Both the position numbers and the translations under genes were made by a program. A DNA stretch of 64,000 nucleotides from Phycisphaera sp. (GTDB taxonomy: Bacteria > Planctomycetota > Phycisphaerae > Phycisphaerales > SM1A02): NCBI GenBank assembly GCA_016124975.1, contig WGMP01000036.1, forward strand, positions 1-64,000. Direction: 5' to 3'. A model generated the notes under the pieces. That model was not told the DNA's origin and ran no database searches. It saw nothing but the letters and a program-made list of their open reading frames with translations. This document shows, one piece after another, positions 1-10,127 of the stretch (position 1 is its first letter; each line of letters starts with the position of its first letter).

Positions 1-25
1 CCCCCCCCCCCCCCCCCCCCCCCCC
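1..25. other. Homopolymer run of 25 C at the window edge
   Basis: The first 25 bases are all C, followed at once by ordinary mixed sequence. No comparable run occurs elsewhere in the window. The likeliest explanation is a contig end or a base-calling artefact, not a biological element. Confidence 0.6.
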
Positions 26-291
26 TGTCAAGGAGCCATCATCAAAAGGGGGAAATCCTGCTCGCGCGTGACCCATATTGATTGATTCCGCGCAGACGAC
101 TTGAATGCTCGCCTATCGACGCAACAAGCGCTTGCGAAACGGAGGCCAAGCGAGGCTCGGACGCAGTCCGCGGAGCGGTCTGCTTCCGCCGTCGACGCCG
201 TCGGGCGTCGTCCGCGCCAAAGTGAACGAAAGCGGCGCGCCGAGGCAGAGCCCCAGCGCGCCGCGGGTCGCACATGCTCATGGACGCGGCC
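26..291. other. Intergenic stretch, no gene supported
   Basis: This stretch lies beyond the 3' end of the thioredoxin-fold gene. The first 100 bases are poorer in GC than the rest of the window. The short open frames here are arginine-rich shadows without recognisable motifs. I see no clear hairpin plus T-tract that would serve as a terminator. Confidence 0.4.
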
Positions 292-1590
292 CTACTTCGC
301 GCCATTCGCCAGCAGCTCGTCGACCGCGGCGCGGATGGCGTCCTTGTCGGAGGGATGCAGGCCTGCCTTCGCGACCTTGCCGTCCTGGTCGAGGATCGCG
401 ACGAAGGGAATGCCTCGGATCCCGAAGTCGGGGTTGAAGACATCCTGCTTTGTGATCGCCATCGTCCAGTTGACCTCCATGTCGGCCATGTAGGCGAGAA
501 GCTCGGACTTCTCCTTCGCGGGGTCGCCCTCGCAGTCGACCTGCGGGCGCTTGCGGTGGGCGACCATGCCCTGCAGGCTCGTGAGGCCGACGATCTCGAC
601 CTTGTCCTCGGGGTAGTCCTTTCGCATCTGGGCGATCTGCGGGAAGCTTGCCACGCAGGGCCCACACCAGGTGGCCCAGAAGTCGAGCACCACGACCTTG
701 CCCTTCAGGTCCTCGAGCGTGCTCCACGGCGTGCTGCCGTCCGTGCGGCGCACCCAGTCGAAATCGAGCGGCGGGCAGGCGAAGCCCACCAGTTCGCCGC
801 GGCCGGCGGCGCCCTTCATGTACTTCTGCGCGCGCTCGAGCATCTTCTGCTCGCGGCCCTCGGCGGTCGCGGCGCGCGCGTCGATCGCGCCGAGCACCGT
901 GGCGCGCAGCGCGTCGACCTCGTTCTTGGGAAGCGCCTTGGCGGCGAGGCCCATGTAGCTCTCTGCCGACACGAGGAGCCCGACGGGCGCGTCGGCCGAG
1001 AAGACGGCGCCGATCGCGGCGATCGCCGCGGCGTGCTTCTTCAGGCTTTCCTCTGGGCACATCGAGAGGACCTCAAGCGCCATCGCGCCGTCCTCGCCGC
1101 GAATCCCTTCCTGGAGCGCGGGGTGCGCGAGGATGCGCTCGGCCATCGCGCCGAGATCGGCGGAATCGCGCATGGCGAGCGCAGCGGACTGGACGGCCGC
1201 GCGGAAGCCGGCGGCGGTCGGCTCGGCGGCCTGCTTCGCGCGCAGTTCGATCATCGTCGCGCGTGCCTTCGGCGACATGCCGACGAGCGGATCGATGGCC
1301 GCGAGCCGCTCCTCGTCGAGCGTCGCGAGGTCGAGATCGGCAAGCGCCGCGTCGGCCTGCGCCGCGACATCGGCCTGGATCGCCTTCATCTCCTCGGGGG
1401 ACGGATCGGTGACACTTGCGTACTTCTCGCTGAGCGACTCGAAGAGCTTCGCGACGCGCTGCTGGAGTTCCTCGGCGCTCGGCGGGGTGACGGGCGCCGC
1501 GGCGGCTGGCTCCGCCTGCGGCACGGCCGCGGAGAGCGCGAGAGGCGAGAGCGGGAACGACGAGAGCGCGAGCGCGGCGAGCGAGAGCAT
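292..1590 (-). CDS. Secreted TlpA/ResA-like thioredoxin-fold protein
   Basis: The predicted protein has 432 residues and begins with a short hydrophobic signal segment (about residues 1-22). A long alanine/glutamate-rich helical region follows (about 30-260). The C-terminal third is a TlpA/ResA-type thioredoxin domain with the redox motif FWATWCGPCVASFPQI near residue 310. Proteins of this type act outside the cytoplasmic membrane as thiol-disulfide reductases, for example in cytochrome maturation or repair of extracytoplasmic cysteines. The helical N-terminal region is specific to this protein and of unknown function. A GGAG sequence lies 7 bases upstream of the chosen ATG. No cytochrome-biogenesis genes are adjacent, so the partner is unknown. 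Confidence 0.85.
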   Translation of the reverse strand: MLSLAALALSSFPLSPLALSAAVPQAEPAAAAPVTPPSAEELQQRVAKLFESLSEKYASVTDPSPEEMKAIQADVAAQADAALADLDLATLDEERLAAIDPLVGMSPKARATMIELRAKQAAEPTAAGFRAAVQSAALAMRDSADLGAMAERILAHPALQEGIRGEDGAMALEVLSMCPEESLKKHAAAIAAIGAVFSADAPVGLLVSAESYMGLAAKALPKNEVDALRATVLGAIDARAATAEGREQKMLERAQKYMKGAAGRGELVGFACPPLDFDWVRRTDGSTPWSTLEDLKGKVVVLDFWATWCGPCVASFPQIAQMRKDYPEDKVEIVGLTSLQGMVAHRKRPQVDCEGDPAKEKSELLAYMADMEVNWTMAITKQDVFNPDFGIRGIPFVAILDQDGKVAKAGLHPSDKDAIRAAVDELLANGAK

Positions 1591-1643
1591 GGAGATCTCC
1601 TGGAGGAGCGTTCACGGTACATCAGGTCGTGCGGTCGCGAAAG

Positions 1644-2456
1644 TCACTTTGCGGCGGACGCGGCCGCGTCGACGGGAGCCTGCGCCTGCCGCGCGGCTTC
1701 CGCAGCGATCCCCGCCCACGCCTTCGCCGCCTCCTCGAGCATCCGCTCGAACGCCATGCGCTCTGCGCGGAGGCGAGCGTCCTCGACAGCCTGCTCGCTC
1801 GTCCACGCGCTTGCGACCTGGTCATCCGACGCGCTTCCCTCGGCCGCGCCGTAGCAGAATCCCGTGCGGACATCGAAGAAGGCGATGCTGGCGGTCGAGC
1901 CGACGACCGCGTTCCTGGTCGGCGCGAGGCCGAGCGTCAGGAGCCCGAGCGGGCCGATGTCGCGGTCGTCGACGCGAAAGTCGGTGTCGACCGTGTAGAG
2001 CGCGAGGATGTCGGCGCGCAGCGTGGCGGCGCCCTCGCGGAGCGCGCCGAGCGCGTCGTCCGAAGGCGGAACGAGGATCGGCGAGAGCCGCGCGACGCCG
2101 CGCACCGCGGGCCAGCCCGCGATCGCTGCTGCGTCCGTGTCGCGCTCGAGAACGCCCGCGCCGACAAGCGCGAGCGAGCCGCGGTTGACGCCCGACGAGC
2201 CGTGGGACCTGTAGCCACGCGCCTGGACGCGCGCGAAGGCGACGCCCGCGGGCCACTGCGCCGCAGGCAAGACCTGCATGCGCGCCGCGACGGCGGGATC
2301 GGCGACGGCGCCATCGGCCGCCTGCGCGCCCTCGCTGGCGAGCGCCATCAGCGGCGCAGGCCCGCCTGGAGTCACATAGTGCGAGGCGCAGCCGCCGAGC
2401 AGGAACATCGAGAGGGAGCCCACAAGAGACGCTCTGAGGATTCGGTGACGCTGCAT
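1644..2456 (-). CDS. Hypothetical lipoprotein
   Basis: The chosen start gives a 270-residue protein beginning MQRHRILRASLVG, with a hydrophobic segment and a lipobox-like LLGGCAS near residue 22, so it is probably lipidated and anchored in the outer membrane or periplasm. A longer reading starts at 2498, but the upstream 14 residues would displace the signal peptide from the N-terminus. The mature part contains FYDVRTG-like strands ending in FFDVRTGFCYGAAEG, which resembles lipoproteins that report on stress or envelope proteins, but I do not recognise a named family. The C-terminus is alanine-rich and helical. It is codirectional with the downstream thioredoxin-fold gene, 53 bases away. Confidence 0.7.
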   Translation of the reverse strand: MQRHRILRASLVGSLSMFLLGGCASHYVTPGGPAPLMALASEGAQAADGAVADPAVAARMQVLPAAQWPAGVAFARVQARGYRSHGSSGVNRGSLALVGAGVLERDTDAAAIAGWPAVRGVARLSPILVPPSDDALGALREGAATLRADILALYTVDTDFRVDDRDIGPLGLLTLGLAPTRNAVVGSTASIAFFDVRTGFCYGAAEGSASDDQVASAWTSEQAVEDARLRAERMAFERMLEEAAKAWAGIAAEAARQAQAPVDAAASAAK

Positions 2457-2657
2457 GGATGTCTCGCTCGGAAGTGCACGGCCGTTCGCCGCCCGCACCG
2501 TCGCAGGCGGCGAGCGTGCCTCGACGCCCGAGCCGATGCGTGCATTCCCGAAAAAGAAAGCATCCGGCGACGCGGGTCGCCGGATGCGGGACTTTTTCTC
2601 TGGAGCGCCCTCGGCATCGCGCGATTCGCTCGCCCGATGCGCGTCTCCACCGCGGGT

Positions 2658-4208
<1,551 letters not shown>

Positions 4209-4293
4209 GTGTGTCTCGGAAAGCGTTTGCGTTGGCCCTTCCTGGGGCGCGGTCTCTGCCGCGGGTCCGCCGACGATCGGCAGGCCACGGCCT

Positions 4294-4315
4294 TTCATCC
4301 TTATATGCGGATGAA
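4294..4315 (-). promoter_or_regulatory. Palindrome in the ahcY leader, candidate operator
   Basis: TTCATCC and GGATGAA form a perfect 7-bp inverted repeat with an 8-base A/T-rich spacer (TTATATGC). It lies 86 bases upstream of the chosen ahcY start. Read on the ahcY strand the spacer gives GCATATAA, so a -10-like TATAAG overlaps the right arm. A dimeric helix-turn-helix repressor binding here would block the promoter. The ArsR-type regulator encoded at 5190-6131 is the obvious candidate, but that link is inference. Confidence 0.5.
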
Positions 4316-4416
4316 CGGGAGGATAGCCGCCGCACGCGTGGGGATCAAGGGACGGGAGCCGGAGTTTTGCCCCTGGCGCAGCCCTCCGAAGAGCGAGGCC
4401 GCGCTATCTTTGGCGC

Positions 4417-5088
4417 ATGCTGCATCGAACCCTGCTTGCCTGCGCCTTCGCGGCGCTCGTCACCCTCGCCGCTGCGTCCGCCCCCGTCGGTCCCGCCGCC
4501 CCCGCGGCCCCCGAGGCGGCGTCCGACTACTCGGGAGATCCCTTCCCGCTCGACACCTGCCCCGTCGCGGGCGAGAAACTCGGGAAGGACGCCGTCACGG
4601 TCGTCCTCGAGGGGATGAAGGACACGAAGCTGAACGGCACGCAGGTGAAGTTCTGCTGCGCGAAGTGCGCGGAGGCTTTCAAGGCCGACCCCGCGAAGTA
4701 CACGAGCAAGATGAACGAGGCGATCGTGAAGGCCGCGGGCGAGTACCCGATCAAGGCCTGCATCGTGATGACGGACGAGGTCGTCGACGCGGACGCGAAG
4801 ATCGTCGTCCACCACAACCGCGTCTACCGCCTCTGCTGCAAGAAGTGCGTCACACGCTTCGAGCGCGACCCCGCGAAGTATGTGAAGGAGTTCGAGGCCC
4901 GCGTCGTCGAGGCGCAGAAGCCCGCCTACAAGGCGACCGCCTGCCCCGTGAGCGGCAAGCCCCTCGGCGATGGCGCGGTCGACCTGGTGCTGAAGGACCG
5001 CCTCGTGCGCGTCTGCTGCCCCGGCTGCGTCGGCCCCGTCAAGGCCGACCCCGCGGCCGCGTTTGCCAAGATCGACGCGGCGAAGTGA
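4417..5088 (+). CDS. Secreted protein with three YHS/TRASH-like metal-binding repeats
   Basis: The 223-residue protein has a clear signal peptide (MLHRTLLACAFAALVTLAAASA). Three consecutive modules follow, each with a TCPVxGxxLG-type cysteine early and a paired-cysteine motif later: FCCAKC near residue 88, LCCKKC near 140 and VCCPGC near 205. In the second module the first cysteine lies in KACIVM. Such modules are typical of YHS and TRASH domains, which bind heavy-metal ions, often copper, and are exported or attached to metal transporters. FxxDPAKY repeats after each cysteine pair. No transporter is adjacent, so the metal and partner are unknown. A terminator follows at 5140. Confidence 0.8.
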   Translation: MLHRTLLACAFAALVTLAAASAPVGPAAPAAPEAASDYSGDPFPLDTCPVAGEKLGKDAVTVVLEGMKDTKLNGTQVKFCCAKCAEAFKADPAKYTSKMNEAIVKAAGEYPIKACIVMTDEVVDADAKIVVHHNRVYRLCCKKCVTRFERDPAKYVKEFEARVVEAQKPAYKATACPVSGKPLGDGAVDLVLKDRLVRVCCPGCVGPVKADPAAAFAKIDAAK

Positions 5089-5139
5089 ACGCGCGCCGCG
5101 CCCGCTCCGAGTGAGCGGCGCCATCGCAAGCACGCCACA

Positions 5140-5170
5140 CGGCCCCGCCTCGCGCGGGGCCGTTTGATTG
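5140..5170. terminator. Intrinsic terminator between convergent genes
   Basis: A perfect 9-bp stem (CGGCCCCGC pairing with GCGGGGCCG, 5-base loop) is followed by GTTTGATT. It lies between the + strand metal-binding gene and the - strand ArsR fusion gene, and could stop transcription from both sides. The T-tract is better for the + direction. Confidence 0.7.
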
Positions 5171-5189
5171 GACGGACTGCGTTGCGGCG

Positions 5190-6131
5190 CTACTTGACGA
5201 GCCGCGCGACGAAGAGCCCTGGGCCCTTCGACTCGATCGCGGGGCGGAGCGGGCGATAGAGCGAGGGCGTGAGCTTCGCGGCGGACGCGAGGGCCCGCAT
5301 GTCGTCCTCGGCGAAGCCGAGGTGCTCGTGGCCCATGGTGGTGCGGTACTCGCTGCGCGCGTGCGCCACCATGTCGATCACGATCACGACGCCGTCCTTC
5401 GCGAGCGCCTTGCGCGCGGCCGCCAGCACCTCTGCGGGCGCAGGCACATGGTGGAGGACAAGCGACAGCACGCACGCGTTGAACTCGCCCGCCTTCGCGG
5501 GAAGATCGACGAGGTCGCCGCGGCGCACCTCGACGTTCGCGAACTCGCGCAGACGCCTGCGCGAGGCCTCGAGCATGGCGGGCTCGCGGTCGATGGCGAC
5601 GACCTTCTTGACGAACGGTGCGAGATCGGCCGCGATCTCTCCCGTGCCGCAGCCGAGGTCGGCGACCGTCCACGCGGCGGGCACGAGGGCGAGGAGCGCC
5701 TCGGAGGCGAAGCGCTCGCCGAAGAGCCCGCGCCGCAGCCCGCTCCATTCGCCGCCGACGCGGCCGAAGAATCCCTTGGCGTCGCCGCCGCGCGCTGCGA
5801 GCACCTCGGTGAGGCGCCTGTCATCGTCTGCGAACGCGGCGTCGTCGCGCAGCGCGCCGCGCAAGAGGTCCCACGCCGCACGCGCCTCCGCGGAGAGCGC
5901 CTCGCGCACGAGCCTGTAGTAGGTCGCGGTGCCTTCCGCGCGCTTCGAGACGAGCCCTGCCTCGAAGAGCGCCTTCAGCTGCCGGCTCATCGTCGACTGC
6001 GGAAGCTGCAGCGCGGCCGCGATCTCGCCGACCGCGAGCTCCTCGCGCGCGAGGATCCGAAGCATGCGCGCCCGCTGCGCGTCGGCGAGCGCGTGAAAGA
6101 TCGGGATGACTGGTTGAGGCTCGCTCGGCAC
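5190..6131 (-). CDS. ArsR-family regulator fused to a SAM-dependent methyltransferase domain
   Basis: The 313-residue protein has two parts. Residues 1-100 form an ArsR-type winged helix (LADAQRARMLRILAREEL, then QLPQSTMSRQLKALFEAGLV as the recognition helix). Residues about 145-310 form a class I methyltransferase with motif I VADLGCGTGEIAADL near residue 155, an acidic loop VAIDREPAML and a post-motif SLVLHHVPAP. ArsR proteins with this C-terminal domain occur near methionine-cycle genes in other bacteria, where SAH or SAM is the likely effector. Whether this domain still methylates something or only senses the ligand cannot be told from sequence. It lies 25 bases downstream of a TPR lipoprotein gene, so it is probably cotranscribed with it and has no separate promoter. 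Confidence 0.85.
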   Translation of the reverse strand: MPSEPQPVIPIFHALADAQRARMLRILAREELAVGEIAAALQLPQSTMSRQLKALFEAGLVSKRAEGTATYYRLVREALSAEARAAWDLLRGALRDDAAFADDDRRLTEVLAARGGDAKGFFGRVGGEWSGLRRGLFGERFASEALLALVPAAWTVADLGCGTGEIAADLAPFVKKVVAIDREPAMLEASRRRLREFANVEVRRGDLVDLPAKAGEFNACVLSLVLHHVPAPAEVLAAARKALAKDGVVIVIDMVAHARSEYRTTMGHEHLGFAEDDMRALASAAKLTPSLYRPLRPAIESKGPGLFVARLVK

Positions 6132-6156
6132 CGTGGGTCGGCCGTTCGCGCGGGGC

Positions 6157-6834
6157 TCACGGCCCGGGAGGAAGTCCCGTCGTGCCCTCGGCGGCGAGTC
6201 CGTACTCGGCGAGCTTCGCGGCGACCGCGGGCGACTCGGGGTCGACCGTGTAGGCCTGGCGAAGGCGACGCGCGGCGGTCTTCGTGTCGCCGAGGCGCTC
6301 TGCGACCTCGACGGCCTTCAGGTAGGGCTCGACGCTCTTGCCGTCCGACAGCAGGATCGCGCCGCGCACCGCTGTGTTCGCGGTGTCGGGGTCGTCCATG
6401 CGCAGGCCGTAGTCCGCGAGAAGGAGAAGGCTCGGGATCGAGCGCTGCAGGTTGCCGCGGTCCTGAAGGAGCTGCACGAGCTTCTGCTTCTCGCCGAGCT
6501 CGAAGTAGACCTCCGCGAGGCCGCGTGCCACTTCCTCGCTCGTCGGGTTCGCGGCGTGCGCCGTCTCGACATGCGTGCGCGCGTCGCGCAGGTTGCCGAG
6601 CTTGGCGAGGCTCACGCCGTAGCGGTACTCGACCTCCCAGTCGCCTGGCGCCTTCTCGAGGATCTCGAGATACGCGGGCGCGGCCTTGTCCCACTGCCCG
6701 TAGCGGAAAGCGTGGTCCGCCTCCGCGCGGGCGGCCACCATGGGCCGACCCGTCGAGCAGGCGGAGAGCGCGAGGAGGGAGCACAGCGCGGCGATGGAAA
6801 AACCCGCGCCGAATCGGGGCTTCAGGGAAGTCAT
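6157..6834 (-). CDS. TPR-repeat lipoprotein
   Basis: The chosen ATG gives 225 residues starting MTSLKPRFGAGFSIAA, with a lipobox LLALSACST near residue 25. The remainder is a set of about four tetratricopeptide-like helical pairs (for example the repeat around YGQWDKAAPAYLEILEKAPGDW, and a final one around RRLRQAYTVDPESPAVAAKL). Such proteins are usually scaffolds at the periplasmic face of the outer membrane. The open frame extends further upstream but that part is arginine-rich and overlaps a better candidate gene on the other strand. The ArsR fusion gene follows closely. Confidence 0.8.
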   Translation of the reverse strand: MTSLKPRFGAGFSIAALCSLLALSACSTGRPMVAARAEADHAFRYGQWDKAAPAYLEILEKAPGDWEVEYRYGVSLAKLGNLRDARTHVETAHAANPTSEEVARGLAEVYFELGEKQKLVQLLQDRGNLQRSIPSLLLLADYGLRMDDPDTANTAVRGAILLSDGKSVEPYLKAVEVAERLGDTKTAARRLRQAYTVDPESPAVAAKLAEYGLAAEGTTGLPPGP

Positions 6835-6909
6835 GGGGCGGATGATACGGCCTTGCGGCGCGCGCGGGCGGGCCGCGCACGCGGGGGGAAAATCGGGGAA
6901 ACTCGGGCC

Positions 6910-7500
6910 GTGGACGCGCATGAACAGCCTGATTCGCCGAGCGAGGGAGAGGCGCGCCCGCCGCAATCCCCTGCGCAGGGCGCGTTTCCGCCCGGCGCCG
7001 CCGCGACCACGCCCCACGCGCCGCTGCGCGTGGCCCTTCCGCCGCTGCGCGTGGCCCTTCCGCCGCTGCGCGTGGCCCTTCCGCCGCTGCGCGTGGCCCT
7101 CGCGCTCCATACGGACGGGCTCGCGGCAGACCACCTCGATCTCTTCATCGGGCCCGACCAGGCCACCGACCCCGATGCGCGGATCGCACGCTCCTATCGT
7201 CTGCCGCTCGAGGCCCGTGCGGGGGATTCGATTCGCGTGGGAAGCCACGATGCCATGGAACTCGAGCCGCACCGAGCGGAATACCTCGCCCTCGCCGGGC
7301 CCCGCGAGCTGTCAGACGGGCGCGGGCGCGTCGAACCCGTCTTCTCAGCGCGCGCGCGGGGCGAAATCGCGGCGAACAGGTTCGACCTCGCGGTCGATCA
7401 CGCGGACGGGCCCCTTCGCCTTCGAGGCGCGCGCGGGCAGGACGGCCGATGGACGGTCGAGGCGCACAGGCATGACGGCGCGGGGACGCGCAGGACTTGA
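6910..7500 (+). CDS. Hypothetical protein with a tandem PLRVALP repeat
   Basis: No family was recognised. I choose this frame because its codons end mostly in G or C and the distal half reads like a folded domain (DHLDLFIGPDQATD, then RVGSHDAMELEPHRAEYLAL). A GTG start at 6910 gives 196 residues, and other starts are possible. Residues about 38-64 consist of four near-identical copies of a 7-residue unit, from a 21-bp DNA repeat. The C-terminal half looks beta-rich, with alternating acidic and hydrophobic residues. It is transcribed towards the DUF456 gene, 39 bases away, and may share its transcript. Divergent overlap is avoided with the lipoprotein gene starting at 6834. Confidence 0.55.
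   Translation: MDAHEQPDSPSEGEARPPQSPAQGAFPPGAAATTPHAPLRVALPPLRVALPPLRVALPPLRVALALHTDGLAADHLDLFIGPDQATDPDARIARSYRLPLEARAGDSIRVGSHDAMELEPHRAEYLALAGPRELSDGRGRVEPVFSARARGEIAANRFDLAVDHADGPLRLRGARGQDGRWTVEAHRHDGAGTRRT
7021..7101 (+). repeat. 21-bp in-frame tandem repeat, nearly four copies
   Basis: The unit CCGCTGCGCGTGGCCCTTCCG is repeated three times exactly, and a fourth copy diverges after 17 bases. A multiple of three bases keeps the reading frame, so copy number could vary between strains without breaking the gene. Confidence 0.9.
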
Positions 7501-7539
7501 TGAGCGAAGAACGGCACAAGTGACCGGAGAACCACGCGC

Positions 7540-8091
7540 GTGAACTATCTCGAGCACCTTCCCATCGGCATCGGCGCGCTCTTCTCGGCGTTCGGCGTGC
7601 TGTGCGTGTTCCTGGTGGTCGTGGGGCTTCCAGGAACCTGGATCCTGATCGCGACCGCGGTCCTGATCGACCTCCTCGACTGGCTGTGGCTTCAGCCCGA
7701 TGCGCCGCTCACCTTCCATCCGCTGACGCTCCTCGCCGCGGTGCTCATCGGACTCGTCGGCGAAATCCTCGAGTTCCTGCTGTCGGCGGCGGGCGCGAAG
7801 AAGTTCGGCGCATCGCCGCGCGGCATGCTCGGCTCGGTCGTGGGCGGCGTCGTTGGCGCGGTCTTCGGCACGGTTCTGATCTGGATTCCCCTGATCGGCA
7901 CGCTCGTCGGCGCGGTGCTCGGCACGGCCACGGGCGCCGTTCTCGGCGAGATGTGGGACGGCCGCACGACGCTGCGCGACTCCGCGAAGCCCGCGTTCGG
8001 CGCGGTGCTCGGGCGCGTGCTCGGCACGCTCTCGAAACTTCCCGTCGCGATCGGCGTCTGGGTGCTGCTCGCGGTGGCGGCGTTCCGCTGA
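7540..8091 (+). CDS. DUF456-family membrane protein
   Basis: The 183-residue protein has about four to five membrane segments and the hallmarks of DUF456: GLPGTWILIA in the first third, LVGEILEFLL, then KKFGASPRGMLGSVVGGVVGAVFG with glycine-rich helices. Function is unknown across the family. The GTG start is preceded by CCGGAGAACC, which contains a Shine-Dalgarno core. It ends 4 bases before the 3' end of the convergent pilB-like gene, so no room remains for a terminator. Confidence 0.88.
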   Translation: MNYLEHLPIGIGALFSAFGVLCVFLVVVGLPGTWILIATAVLIDLLDWLWLQPDAPLTFHPLTLLAAVLIGLVGEILEFLLSAAGAKKFGASPRGMLGSVVGGVVGAVFGTVLIWIPLIGTLVGAVLGTATGAVLGEMWDGRTTLRDSAKPAFGAVLGRVLGTLSKLPVAIGVWVLLAVAAFR

Positions 8092-8095
8092 AGCC

Positions 8096-10078
8096 TCAGC
8101 CGGCTTCCTCGGTCACGCTCATCACTTCCTCGACGGTGGTCTTGCCGAGGCGCACCTTGGCGAACCCGTCCTGGCGAAGCGTGGTCATGCCGCGCTCGAC
8201 GCAGAGCTTGCGGAACTCGACCACGTTCGGGTTCGCCGCGATCTTGTCGCGGAGATAGTCGTCGAGGACGAGCATCTCGTAGATGCCGAGTCGGCCCGAA
8301 TAGCCCGTCTGGCGGCACGCGGGGCAGCCGCGGCCGAGGCGAAGCGTGGAGGCGTCGATTCCGTGCTCGACGAGGAAGTCGTGCATCTCGGGCTCGATCG
8401 GGCGCTCGGCGGCGCACTTCGCGCAGATGCGGCGCACGAGACGCTGCGCGAGCACGCCGTTGAGCGCGGCACCGACGAGGAAGGGCTCGATGCCGATGTT
8501 GATGAGTCGCGTGATCGAGCTCGGGGCGTCGTTCGTGTGCAGCGTCGACAGCACGAGGTGTCCCGTGAGGGCGGCCTGGACGGCGGTGGTCGCCGTCTCT
8601 GCGTCGCGGATCTCGCCGAGCATGACCACATCGGGGTCCTGGCGGAGCAGCGCCTTGAGCGCGGCCGCGAAGGTCATGCCGATCCTGTCGTGGGTCTGGA
8701 TCTGGGTGATCCCCTGCAGGTTGTATTCGATCGGATCTTCCACTGTCGACACATTCATGCGCCGCGTGTCCATCTGGCGGATCGAGGCGTAGAGCGTGGT
8801 CGTCTTGCCGCTGCCCGTCGGGCCCGTGACGAGGAGCACGCCGTGCGGCTTGTCGATCTCGTGCTTCCAGATGCCGAGCGCCTCGGGGCTGAAGCCGAGA
8901 TCGTCGAGCGAGACGCTGATCGAGCGGCTGTCGAGGATTCGCATGACCGTCTTCTCGCCCTTCGGCGTCGGCACGGTCGAGACGCGCAGGTCGAGCTTGC
9001 GGCCGAGGACCGTCGCGCGGATGCGGCCGTCCTGCGGGAGGCGGCGCTCGGCGATGTCGAGGTTCGCCATGATCTTGATGCGGCTCGTGAGCGCGGCGTG
9101 CATCTTGCGCGGCGGCGTCATCATCTCGAAGAGGACGCCGTCGATGCGGAAGCGCACCTTGAGCACCTTCTCGTCGGGCTCGATGTGGATGTCGGAGGCG
9201 CCTTCCTTGAGCGCGGTCTGGATGATGTGGTTGACATAGCGGACGATGGGCGAGCTCTCCGCCTCGCCCTCGAGGTCGCGCTCGTTCACATCCTCCTTCT
9301 CGACGCTGACATCCTCCTCGTCGACGCCCGAGAGGATCTCCTCGAGGTTGACTTCCTCGGCCTGGTGGCGCGCCTCGGCGTCGGAGATTCCTTGGAGCAC
9401 CGCCGCGATGTCGGAGGCGGCCGCGAGGACATGCCGCACGGGGCCCGCGCCGATCCGCTTGCGGATGTCGTCGAGGAGGAACACATCGGCGGGATTCGCC
9501 GTGGCGACGAGCATGCGCCCCGACTCCGCGCGCAGCGGCAGCACGAAGTGGCTGCGGCAGTACTCAAGGCCGAGCTTCGCCACCGCGTGCGCGTCGTACG
9601 ACGACGGGGACTTCGGCTCGAGCACCTCGAAGGGCATTCGCGCGAGCTCCGCGACCACGGCCTGCATGGCGCGCTCGGGAACCCCCTGCTCCCTCAGGAT
9701 GTCGACGAGCCGGCGGCCGGGCGACTGCTTGAGCAAACGGCTTGCGGCGAGGAGCTGCTCGGCGGACGCGATGCCGCGCTCAGCGAGGATCGCCTCGAGC
9801 GTGGCGCTCTCTGTCTTGTGCGCGGCGTCGGGGACATAGAGGTCGCGCATCGCGTCGGCACCGCTTGGTCGCGCGGGAGCGGCGGGCTTTGGCGCGGGGG
9901 CGTTCGCGACGGGCGCGGGCGCTGGAACCGCGGCCGCAGGAAGAGGCGTGGCGGCCGCGGGGACAGGCGCGGGCCGAGCCGTGGACGCAGGCGCATCGCC
10001 CGCGGGCGCCGACGGGTTCTCCGTCGCGATCTTTCCCGTCGCCTTGCGGATGATGTCCTCGAGATCGAATCGTCCCAC
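8096..10078 (-). CDS. Type IV pilus/type II secretion assembly ATPase (PilB/GspE)
   Basis: This cytoplasmic hexameric ATPase powers pilin polymerisation or pseudopilus extension. The 660-residue protein has an alanine/proline-rich linker (about 20-75), a GspE N-terminal domain, and a C-terminal ATPase core. The Walker A sequence GPTGSGKTTTLY is near residue 419. The Asp and His box region DPDVVMLGEIRDAET is near residue 482, with STLHTNDA after it. The family zinc site is visible as CAKC near 553 and CPAC near 583. A GTG start preceded by GAGGAGAAGG fits. It is the last gene of the pilM-N-O-P cluster, 49 bases after pilP, which points to a type IV pilus rather than a secretion role. Confidence 0.93.
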   Translation of the reverse strand: MGRFDLEDIIRKATGKIATENPSAPAGDAPASTARPAPVPAAATPLPAAAVPAPAPVANAPAPKPAAPARPSGADAMRDLYVPDAAHKTESATLEAILAERGIASAEQLLAASRLLKQSPGRRLVDILREQGVPERAMQAVVAELARMPFEVLEPKSPSSYDAHAVAKLGLEYCRSHFVLPLRAESGRMLVATANPADVFLLDDIRKRIGAGPVRHVLAAASDIAAVLQGISDAEARHQAEEVNLEEILSGVDEEDVSVEKEDVNERDLEGEAESSPIVRYVNHIIQTALKEGASDIHIEPDEKVLKVRFRIDGVLFEMMTPPRKMHAALTSRIKIMANLDIAERRLPQDGRIRATVLGRKLDLRVSTVPTPKGEKTVMRILDSRSISVSLDDLGFSPEALGIWKHEIDKPHGVLLVTGPTGSGKTTTLYASIRQMDTRRMNVSTVEDPIEYNLQGITQIQTHDRIGMTFAAALKALLRQDPDVVMLGEIRDAETATTAVQAALTGHLVLSTLHTNDAPSSITRLINIGIEPFLVGAALNGVLAQRLVRRICAKCAAERPIEPEMHDFLVEHGIDASTLRLGRGCPACRQTGYSGRLGIYEMLVLDDYLRDKIAANPNVVEFRKLCVERGMTTLRQDGFAKVRLGKTTVEEVMSVTEEAG

Positions 10079-10127
10079 GGCCTTCTCCTCGTCTGTTTCC
10101 CGCAGCGTGCGCCGCAGGCTTCGGTCG

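Noticed and set aside
4209-4416. SAH riboswitch upstream of ahcY
   Set aside because: I could not find the conserved core of the SAH aptamer, whereas a DNA palindrome suited to a protein regulator is clear.
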